Of a DNA stretch of 7,394 nt, positions 1-5,800 are shown piece by piece. The number at the start of each line of letters is the position of its first letter. The stretch's first letter is position 1. Under the pieces are notes generated by a model. The model was not told the origin of the DNA. It saw nothing but the letters and a program-made list of their open reading frames with translations, and did not search any database. The DNA lies in NCBI GenBank assembly GCA_002376715.1, contig DFOK01000017.1, positions 1-7,394 on the forward strand, written 5' to 3'. The position numbers were made by a program, and so were the translations under genes. The stretch comes from Bacteroidales bacterium UBA3543 (GTDB lineage: Bacteria; Bacteroidota; Bacteroidia; Bacteroidales; UBA932).

Positions 1-24
1 ACCTATTTCAGGACATGACATTCT

Positions 25-87
25 GAGTATGGAGTATGTAGTTGAAAGTTAGGATTTTTGAATTCTGAGTGTTAATTGTTGATATGC
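25..87 (+). repeat. Degenerate heptad-periodic array
   Basis: Read in steps of seven from base 25 the units are GAGTATG, GAGTATG, TAGTTGA, AAGTTAG, GATTTTT, GAATTCT, GAGTGTT, AATTGTT, GATATGC. The second column is A in 9 of 9 units and the fourth is T in 8 of 9, so the 7-base period is visible although only the first two units are identical. It shares the TATGTAGT core with the arrays at 815-829 and 2839-2860 (minus strand). It may follow the 3' end of a plus-strand gene lying outside the window, but no coding frame can be shown at bases 1-24. The function is unknown. Confidence 0.55.
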
Positions 88-119
88 TTTCCCTTCATTC
101 CCGTACCCATAATTGTCAT

Positions 120-151
120 AAAAAAATAAGCCACCCCATTACTGAAGTGGC
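120..151 (-). terminator. Rho-independent terminator, minus strand
   Basis: On the minus strand GCCACTTC (151-144), a six-base loop AGTAAT and GGGGTGGC (137-130) form an 8-bp stem containing two G-U pairs. It is followed at once by TTATTTTTTT (129-120). On the plus strand the same arms have two C-A mismatches and no T tract follows, so the signal is directional. It would end a transcript coming from the 190-420 region. Confidence 0.7.
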
Positions 152-187
152 AAGCCTTAGTATTTTCCACCTAAGGGGGGGGATAAT
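120..187 (-). ncRNA. Candidate small RNA of about 67 nt
   Basis: A good Bacteroidetes-type promoter (CTTG, 19-base spacer, TATCTTTG, 224-194 on the minus strand) lies just upstream of two hairpins. The first is CCTTAG/CTAAGG (176-171 with 160-155, 10-base loop). The second is the terminator hairpin 151-130 with its T tract. Initiation about seven bases past the -7 box would give a short RNA with two stem-loops and a run of eight C near its 5' end (182-175). No similarity to a known RNA family is recognised. The alternative is that these elements are the 3' end of a decayed protein gene (see 189-400). Confidence 0.35.
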
Positions 188-188
188 C

Positions 189-400
189 TTACGCAAAGAT
201 AACTATTTCTTTTGATCCATCAAGTCTTATGTATATTATTTCTGTGATATTTTTTAAACTATTGCTTAACCTCAAACTTACATTCTTCGCATATCCATTC
301 CATAGTGCCGACTCATTAAGTCTAAAGCTTCGTCAAAAACATCATTGAGAGGACAAAACTTTTCGTGTAAATTGTTATCAGTAAGCATAATAATTAGCAT
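189..400 (-). pseudogene. Possible frameshifted small gene
   Basis: Two overlapping minus-strand frames lie in this stretch. The first starts with ATG at 400, reads 40 residues (beginning MLIIMLTDNNLHEKF) and stops at 278. The second is open without a start from 332 to the TAA at 191-189, giving 47 codons and ending in DGSKEIVIFA. A single-base shift in the overlap would join them into a protein of roughly 65 to 70 residues. The unit has a -7-like box TATCTTTG at 423-416 upstream and a terminator at 151-120 downstream, which is why it is listed. No family is recognised. Base composition is AT-rich and a chance open frame cannot be excluded. The 40-residue frame alone, as a microprotein, is the main alternative. 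Confidence 0.3.
194..224 (-). promoter_or_regulatory. Bacteroidetes-type promoter, minus strand
   Basis: The minus strand carries CTTG (224-221), a 19-base spacer and TATCTTTG (201-194). This matches the -33 TTTG / -7 TAnnTTTG arrangement of the Bacteroides primary sigma factor with one mismatch in the -33 box. It points towards the terminator at 151-120. It overlaps the end of a weak open frame, so it could be chance. Confidence 0.4.
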
Positions 401-415
401 TTGTTTAATTCGTTG

Positions 416-423
416 CAAAGATA
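416..423 (-). promoter_or_regulatory. -7 like box, minus strand
   Basis: TATCTTTG on the minus strand matches the Bacteroidetes -7 consensus TAnnTTTG and sits 15 bases before the ATG at 400. No convincing -33 TTTG is found 19 to 21 bases upstream, so the promoter is weak or not real. Confidence 0.3.
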
Positions 424-444
424 GGAAATAACACACAATCAGAT

Positions 445-618
445 ATGCAGAAAAGACAATTTTGGAGACTGGTGGGGGTGCGAGGTCGCAAGCAGATACG
501 GAGATGGCTTTTCTGTTTGATTTTGTTTTTTTGTTTTATTTGCTTATCTTGGGATGTTGAGTATCAATCGTTTGAAGTAGGGGACTTCATAATATGCTTG
601 AAACAAAACAGAATATAG
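445..618 (+). CDS. Possible 57-aa membrane microprotein
   Basis: An open frame starts MQKRQFWRLV, has a strongly basic N-terminal part (about residues 3-20, with nine Arg/Lys), then one hydrophobic segment WLFCLILFFCFICLSW (21-36), and a short tail ending CLKQNRI. This fits a single-pass inner-membrane peptide with the N-terminus inside. The caution is that the hydrophobic segment is encoded by a T-rich tract, which produces Phe and Leu in any organism, and the basic part overlaps a GC-rich heptad-like stretch at 471-498. No Shine-Dalgarno site or clear plus-strand promoter is seen. The stop lies inside a hairpin (609-629). No family is recognised. Confidence 0.25.
   Translation: MQKRQFWRLVGVRGRKQIRRWLFCLILFFCFICLSWDVEYQSFEVGDFIICLKQNRI
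464..512 (+). repeat. Weak heptad-like stretch
   Basis: Units GGTGGGG, GTGCGAG, GTCGCAA, GCAGATA, CGGAGAT, GGCTTTT (471-512) begin with G in 5 of 6. They resemble the GC-rich middle part of the array at 2727-2870 read on its minus strand (GGTGCGG, GTTGCGA). The tract is too degenerate to be sure. Confidence 0.25.
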
Positions 619-675
619 CACTATATCTGTTCGGGCAATCGCACATAGGTTCGCTCTATCTTGCTGATATAGAGC
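609..675 (+). other. Two adjacent inverted repeats
   Basis: The first is ATATAG-CA-CTATAT (613-626), extended after a one-base bulge by ACAG/CTGT to about 10 pairs. The second is GCTCTAT (653-659) and ATAGAGC (669-675) with a nine-base loop. Neither is followed by a T tract in either direction, so they do not look like terminators. They could be operator sites or RNA structure, or AT-rich coincidence. Confidence 0.3.
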
Positions 676-895
676 TGTTCACCCCTACCCCCCCCCCATT
701 CCAAAAAAGGTAACTTTTCCAACCATCTTTCATCTCCTGTTGGCCCCGTCGGAGCCGACAGAAGGTCTCTTTTGCTCATTGCGAACGTGTTGCGAGATGC
801 GAGTTTAGTTCCAAGTATGTAGTGTGTAGCAGAGTTTGGGGTGGAAGACAAGAAGAAGAATAGAGAAATAATTGAATAACAAAAAGTCCTTACTT
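619..895. other. Intergenic region before the fimbrillin unit
   Basis: There is no convincing gene here. The stretch contains a run of ten C (688-697), a short inverted repeat GTCGG-AG-CCGAC (748-759) with an alternative pairing TGTTGGC/GCCGACA (738-744 with 754-760), the heptad-like array at 780-849, and an AT-rich leader running into the ATG at 896. I found no TAnnTTTG box upstream of 896 at a sensible distance, so the promoter of the downstream unit is not identified. Confidence 0.5.
780..849 (+). repeat. Degenerate heptad-periodic array
   Basis: In steps of seven from 780 the units are TGCGAAC, GTGTTGC, GAGATGC, GAGTTTA, GTTCCAA, GTATGTA, GTGTGTA, GCAGAGT, TTGGGGT, GGAAGAC. The first column is G in 8 of 10. 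The 15-base segment GTATGTAGTGTGTAG (815-829) is identical to the reverse complement of 2840-2854 in the larger array, which ties the two sites together. It lies about 50 bases before the ATG at 896. The function is unknown. Confidence 0.5.
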
Positions 896-1051
896 ATGAA
901 AAACAAAGAGTTAAAACCGGCGGAACAATACACTACACCCTGCGTCAAAGTTATCGACATCGAACTAACCCAGAACATCCTCCAACCAAGTCAGCCTGCT
1001 AATCAGCAATTTGGTTTGCCCAACTATGATGATGGTGGATCTGCATGGTAA
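896..1051 (+). CDS. 51-aa companion protein upstream of fimbrillin-like gene
   Basis: This 51-residue protein starts MKNKELKPAEQY, has a central segment CVKVIDIELTQNILQ and ends YDDGGSAW. It has no signal peptide and no membrane segment. Small proteins of this layout, with a Lys-rich start, a VxVIDIEL-type middle and an acidic, Gly-rich tail ending in Trp, occur just upstream of fimbrillin-like lipoprotein genes in Bacteroidales; this is from memory of the group, not a search. Here it ends 36 bases before the next ATG on the same strand, so the two are probably co-transcribed. Its role is unknown; a regulatory leader or a chaperone-like peptide for the lipoprotein are possibilities. No Shine-Dalgarno site is seen, as is usual in this phylum. 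Lack of overlapping genes and the family-like ends support a real gene. Confidence 0.65.
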   Translation: MKNKELKPAEQYTTPCVKVIDIELTQNILQPSQPANQQFGLPNYDDGGSAW

Positions 1052-1087
1052 GCCCCTAAACAAACAGCTAACAAAAAACAAACAAAT

Positions 1088-2599
1088 ATGAAAACAAGAC
1101 TATTTATTTGTGCAATGCTTGCCCTGACGGTGGTGGGATGCGAACGCAATGTCGATATTTTCGAGCCTGACAATAATGAGGGAAATATCGTTACTATAAG
1201 TGCTACAATATCGCCTGAGACACGCGTTTCATATGACGGCGACACAGGCGGACTCGCATGGGAGGAGGGCGACCAGCTCCTGCTTGTAGGGTTTGACAAC
1301 AGCGATGCTTATATAGGAAACTCTACCTTCAACTACCAAAGTGGCAATACATTTTCAGGAACACCGGTGCTAGGTGCCGACAAATACGCAGCCTACTACA
1401 AGGTCGAAGGCATCAATCTTAACGAGACTACCGGCGAAGTGACAACCGCCGATACTTTCTATGATGTACAGACACAGAGCGGAAGTGGTTCGACTGCACA
1501 TCTCAAGAGCAAGCTGTTTCTGGGCGATGATACAGCCAAACCTCTCACACAGTCTTTTACCCTAAGCGCAAAGAACAGCATCATCAAATTAGCTCTCAGT
1601 GGAATACCGCAAGAGGTAGGAAATTTACAACAATTGATTTATACGGTAGAAACTGCAGCGGGAGTCTTCAAATCCGTGGAGCTTGATGTAACAAATGTCA
1701 CATTCTCTCCCACAACAACCGATCTGACAGCTTACATCGCTTTCAATCCCACCGTGATGACCGGAATCGTTGCAGGTGGAACGGCGAATATATCTTTGTT
1801 AGGCAACAAATCCTACAAATGGGGTACACAGGTGTCAACCGCGAAAAATTATAGCGCAGGCAATCGTTACACGGGTACAGTTACCACCGGTTGGAATGAG
1901 ATAATTAACCCGCTCAGCTACTTTGCCGAGCACAACATGGCAGACCTCAGCGGTACATTTGAGGCATATCACGACACCTTCGGGCATTTCCTCTTTTATT
2001 GGAATAACGCCATGACGTACAATACCACCCATGCCACGCTTGGTGGCAAGAGTTACTACCTGCCCACTATTGAAGAGTGGGGAGCCATTATCCCGGAAGA
2101 GCACATTTATGTGCAGTTCGTCGGTACCGATACTCGTACACTCAGTGATGCGGCTGTAACCGTCGGCGGTGAAAGTTATACCATGAGCGGTGCTTTTGAC
2201 AATGTCGGCAGCGTGGTTTACGCCACGTTAACCTACACGCACCAATACTACCCGACTTTATACGCGATAGCTCGTTACCGGGGAGAGAATATGAGGCACA
2301 ATCAGCCGAATGCTCGAATGGTGGTCGATATGCAGTCAACCGCTACACCATACACGATGGACCAGGCAAAGAATGCCAATTGGGGAGCCGTTGGCGTGGT
2401 TTCGCGCGTGTTCCCGGCGGCGGGCTACCGTTTCTACGACCAGCTCTTCAATCAAGGCACGCACGGCTACTACTGGTCATCCACGGAATATGATAGCGCC
2501 CACGCTCGGTTAATGTACTTCAGCAAGGGTGGCGCCTACAGCGGCTCCTACAGCGCCAAGGCCTTACGTTTCTCCGTTCGTCTAGTGTCCCGGGAATAG
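1088..2599 (+). CDS. Fimbrillin-like lipoprotein with FISUMP/DUF1566-type C-terminus
   Basis: The 503-residue product is a predicted outer-surface lipoprotein. Residues 1-18 are a type II signal peptide with lipobox VVGC (Cys18). Residues about 34-265 carry the fimbrillin-like pattern: ATISPETRVSYDGD followed by LAWEEGDQLLLVG (56-68), as in Mfa/FimA-related surface proteins. The C-terminal half has the features of the FISUMP/DUF1566 group, which adopts a C-type-lectin-like fold: LPTIEEW (325-331), FPAAGYRF (442-449), GYYWSSTEYDS (460-470) and the final FSVRLVSRE (495-503). The likely role is adhesion or display of a ligand-binding domain at the cell surface; no ligand can be inferred. It is the second gene of a unit with the 51-aa companion and is followed by a terminator at 2682-2726. 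From about residue 470 the codons are strongly NNC (16 of 23 from Ser470 to Ala492), unlike the N-terminal part, which suggests a recombined or hypervariable C-terminal cassette. Family assignment is from motif recognition. Confidence 0.85.
   Translation: MKTRLFICAMLALTVVGCERNVDIFEPDNNEGNIVTISATISPETRVSYDGDTGGLAWEEGDQLLLVGFDNSDAYIGNSTFNYQSGNTFSGTPVLGADKYAAYYKVEGINLNETTGEVTTADTFYDVQTQSGSGSTAHLKSKLFLGDDTAKPLTQSFTLSAKNSIIKLALSGIPQEVGNLQQLIYTVETAAGVFKSVELDVTNVTFSPTTTDLTAYIAFNPTVMTGIVAGGTANISLLGNKSYKWGTQVSTAKNYSAGNRYTGTVTTGWNEIINPLSYFAEHNMADLSGTFEAYHDTFGHFLFYWNNAMTYNTTHATLGGKSYYLPTIEEWGAIIPEEHIYVQFVGTDTRTLSDAAVTVGGESYTMSGAFDNVGSVVYATLTYTHQYYPTLYAIARYRGENMRHNQPNARMVVDMQSTATPYTMDQAKNANWGAVGVVSRVFPAAGYRFYDQLFNQGTHGYYWSSTEYDSAHARLMYFSKGGAYSGSYSAKALRFSVRLVSRE
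2466..2599 (+). other. DGR-variable-region-like C-terminal tract
   Basis: The codons for residues 461-503 begin with the YYWSSTEYDS motif, pass through a tract rich in Ser, Tyr, Gly and Ala codons ending in C (AGC, GCC, TAC, GGC, TCC), and close with FSVRLV. This layout is that of the C-type-lectin variable regions of diversity-generating retroelement targets, where AAC codons of a template are mutated at A. An imperfect hairpin GTTAGG/CCTAAC (2603-2608 with 2616-2621) lies four bases after the stop, where such systems often carry one. No template copy or reverse transcriptase is present in the window, and non-DGR FISUMP proteins look similar, so this is only a suggestion. Confidence 0.3.
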
Positions 2600-2681
2600 T
2601 TGGTTAGGCCTCTTACCTAACTACCGAGCCCTAAGTTAAGCCGGAGGCTAAGTTGAGCTAAATTTAAAGGCATTTTAACAC

Positions 2682-2726
2682 AAAAGAGACCTACTAAAAA
2701 GACATTTTAGTCGGTCTCTTTTTTTT
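2682..2726 (+). terminator. Strong Rho-independent terminator
   Basis: AAAAGAGACC (2682-2691) pairs perfectly with GGTCTCTTTT (2713-2722). After one mismatch the stem continues with seven more pairs (ACTAAAA 2693-2699 with TTTTAGT 2705-2711), leaving a five-base loop. Eight T follow (2719-2726). It ends the 896-2599 unit. On the minus strand the same hairpin is followed by TTTT only, so it may also work, more weakly, for the convergent gene at 2868-6152. Confidence 0.9.
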
Positions 2727-2870
2727 AATTAACAATCAGCAATTAACTATACTCAATTAACAGCCCGCTGCTAACATCAAAAACTCGTACCTCGCAACCC
2801 GCACCACTACACGTGCACCCCGCACCCTGCAACACGCAACTACACACTACATACTACCCACTACAGACTA
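2727..2870 (-). repeat. Twenty-unit degenerate heptad array filling a convergent intergenic gap
   Basis: From 2727 every seventh base starts a related unit: AATTAAC, AATCAGC, AATTAAC, TATACTC, AATTAAC, AGCCCGC, TGCTAAC, then ATCAAAA, ACTCGTA, CCTCGCA, ACCCGCA, CCACTAC, ACGTGCA, CCCCGCA, CCCTGCA, ACACGCA, and finally ACTACAC, ACTACAT, ACTACCC, ACTACAG. The first base is A in 14 of 20 units. The motif drifts from AATTAAC through CCYCGCA to ACTACNN while the register never slips. The array starts right after the T tract of the terminator and ends inside the TAG stop codon of the dehydrogenase gene (2870-2868). Read on the minus strand, its first units are TAGTCTG, TAGTGGG, TAGTATG, TAGTGTG. Confidence 0.75.
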
Positions 2871-5800
2871 TTTAAACGCTTGTTCACTCAATCCTGGGCC
2901 GTCTAGAGCCAACTTGCGGAAATAGTCCGGCACTTCCCTTCCCAGGAGTGAATCCACATAGAGTTTGGCGATATATTGCGACAGCATAAATCCATGTCCG
3001 CGCATACCCATAAAGAGTCCTCTGGCCGGATCCACGATATAGCGCGGCTCAATATAATAACCGCTCCACATGGCCTGGAAACTCATTCCCCGCAATTGCG
3101 GTATCCAATCTGAAAAGACCTCAGCCACTATCTCGATAAATTCCCTCGTCCCTACTTTCAGATTTCTCAGAGTATCGGTCGCATCATTTGCCGGTGAGGC
3201 ACATCCGATAATCTGGCCCGTATCTGCCAGCTGTTGCCCATAAACCGCCGAAAATCCCTTGTATTTACGGCGATCGATAAGCATATCGAGAGGAGCTCCA
3301 TTCTTACCCAGCAGAGGGAGACGCTTGGTAATGAAAGCCTGGTGACGCACGGGGAACAATCCGGTCTCAATACCGAGCTGTTTTGCAAATTTCTCCGCAT
3401 TCGCGCCAAGTGCGTTGACAAAGATTTCTGTCTGATACCTGATATATTTGCCGTCGGGAAACTTGACGAGCAATTCGTAGAGATCGCCCTTTTTCGAAAC
3501 ATTTACAAGTTGCGTATTTTCAAATACGGTACCTCCTGCCTCAATTCCAAGGTGGCGCACCAAATCGATGGTACGGCCAGGAGAGGCCTGCCAACAATCA
3601 TTCGATATAAGTGCATGGCTGTAAATATCGAGATTCGGATTGAAGTAATCAGATATTTCACGTTTAAAGTCTTTCTTCTCCACCATATAGGCATCCGACC
3701 AGGCAATGGAGGCCTCCAATGCCTTATAAGTGGCTTCGTCATGTGCAAAACTTATATATCTGATAAGCCTGTAGTCGATATTCCCTCTGGAGTGAAGATC
3801 CTTGAAAATCTCGAGGTTGTGTTTGGCAATATCCGCAAGCGCAGGCAGTGAAAAAGCAGGACGGCCACCGGCGATATTTCTCCAGGAGCTGCCGTGATCC
3901 ATATTGATCAAAATAGGCGCAAATCCCGCCTCAGCCAGATATCTGAATGTGGCACTGCCGGCTATTCCGCCTCCGGCCACAAAAGCGCCCACTTTAACGG
4001 GAGCCTGTTTGGTAAAGCGGTCGGAGGTAATGAAGGTTCCACCCCCTTCGCGATTGGAAACCGCGCCGATCTCAACCAGATTGGCCATAGGTCCTCTGGG
4101 AGTAAACTCACCTATTACCTCTATTCCATGGTTGCGAAGCGCCTGACGCGCTCTCTGTAGGCATCTGCTGCCTCTGCAGACTCCCATGCCTATACGGGTA
4201 ATGTGCTTGAGCTCCTGAGCTGTGATGCTGGTACGATTACCCATCATTTTCAGGAGTTGTTCGAGGTTGACATCCTCACAGTGACAAATAAAAGTATCAG
4301 CCAACTCCTTCCCATCCGAATCCCCTTTTGATACCGGTTTCAACTCCAGAGGCTCCGGGTAATGTTCTTTCACTATAAATCCGCGCACTTTGAGCAGATC
4401 CTCGGGAGAACTTTCATCATATATTTGCGTAGCTTTCACTATAGCCACATTAGTGCGGTTGGGCTTTTTAAGGATGCGCTCAATGATACCCTCTCCTATC
4501 TTTTTACCATCGTTGTCCACGAGGAAAACCTCACTGCCATTCTCCGCGAAGTATTCAATAGGCAAATAGAGCTGCTTTTTTTCCGTACGGTAGCCGAAAA
4601 TCGCAAGTCCGGGACACTGTGATACACAATCCATACATCCGATGCACTTATCGTAATCGATAAACGGCACGGTAGAGGTGGAACTCTTGGTAATTGCTCC
4701 GTGGCGACAGGCAAAAGAGCAGGGATTGCATGCAAAGCCGTAGATGCAATCCATCAGGACAAAGCCACCTTTTGCCATACGCTCGGCTGAGGGCTTACGT
4801 GGCTCTTCAAGGATCCGTTTGGGATGCTGCTGAGAGTCTATATATTCCTTTGAAATGGTAAGATAATCGTCATAATTGATCCTGAGGCCAAGTGCCTGCA
4901 TGATCTCAAATGCACACTGGCGGCCTCTAAGCACCGCAGAAGTACCTTCTCCTATACGTACTGCATCGCCCACTCCATGACATGCGAGTCCAAACACCTC
5001 TTGCCCTTTACGTAATAGCTGGTTGTCGGGGTTAAGTCCGGTACAGATATTTATGCAGTCGATGTCATCAATACGGCGTTCCGTACCCGGAATCGCCTTG
5101 AAATTTTCACAACGAGCAATGATTGCTCCGATGATACCGCTACGGTCCTCATTGGGAATTGCCTCAAGTAAAACGTGAGAAGTCATTATCGGAATACCGA
5201 GACGACGCACACGGTTGGCCTGGACGGGGAATCCTCCCTCATGAGGCATCGCCTCTATGATGGCCTTGACATTAGCACCTGCCTGCATTGCCTGATATGA
5301 GGTGAGATAACCTATATTGCCGGCACCTACGGTGAGAATATTCTTTCCGAGGAGTGTGTATTCCTTATTCATCATCCTCTGAACCACAGCTGCAGTATAA
5401 ACCCCGGGGACATCGTCATTTTTTAAGGGAGGCATAAATGGCAATGCTCCCGTTGCTATCACGAGTTGATCTGCTTCAACGTAGAATATCTCCTGGGTTG
5501 CTATGTTCTTGACGGCGATAAGCTTACCTTCAAGGATATCCCATACGGTAGAATCGAGAAAAATCCCTTCCTGATTATCTCCTGCAAGGGTTTCGGCTAT
5601 ATCAAATCCCCTCATTCCGCCAAACTTGCGTTCGCGCTCGAAGAAAAAGAACTGGTGTGTCTGCATCAGAAACTGACCGCCGATCTTGTCATTGTTGTCG
5701 ATGACGAGATTGTCCACCCCCGCCTTGTTGAGCTCTTCACGTACCGCCAGACCTGCTGGGCCGGCTCCGATGATAGCTACTGTCGTGCGGTAGGTGCGTT

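Noticed and set aside
1..52. 3' end of a plus-strand gene at the window edge
   Set aside because: All three frames are stopped by base 52, and none of the short tails has features that identify it as coding.
621..851. Minus-strand 76-residue open frame with a plausible tail EQLYISKIERTYVRLPEQI
   Set aside because: Its first 24 residues are encoded by a heptad repeat tract and its middle by a ten-base homopolymer (GGGRG). An internal Met25 start would leave 52 residues with no recognisable family, promoter or start signal. The tail is the only coding-like part.
1024..1299. Minus-strand 91-residue open frame with a hydrophobic stretch
   Set aside because: It is the complement of the signal-peptide and fimbrillin N-terminal coding region, and the hydrophobic part is a by-product.
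2600..2726. DGR template repeat or reverse transcriptase downstream of the lipoprotein
   Set aside because: I looked for a near-copy of the C-terminal coding tract and for RT motifs in the window and saw neither.
2727..2870. CRISPR-like array
   Set aside because: The period is seven bases with no spacers and no repeat of 20 or more bases, so it is not a CRISPR array.
3234..3851. Plus-strand 205-residue open frame
   Set aside because: It lies wholly antisense to the DAO domain of the dehydrogenase, whose motifs are clear. It has no signal, promoter or family.
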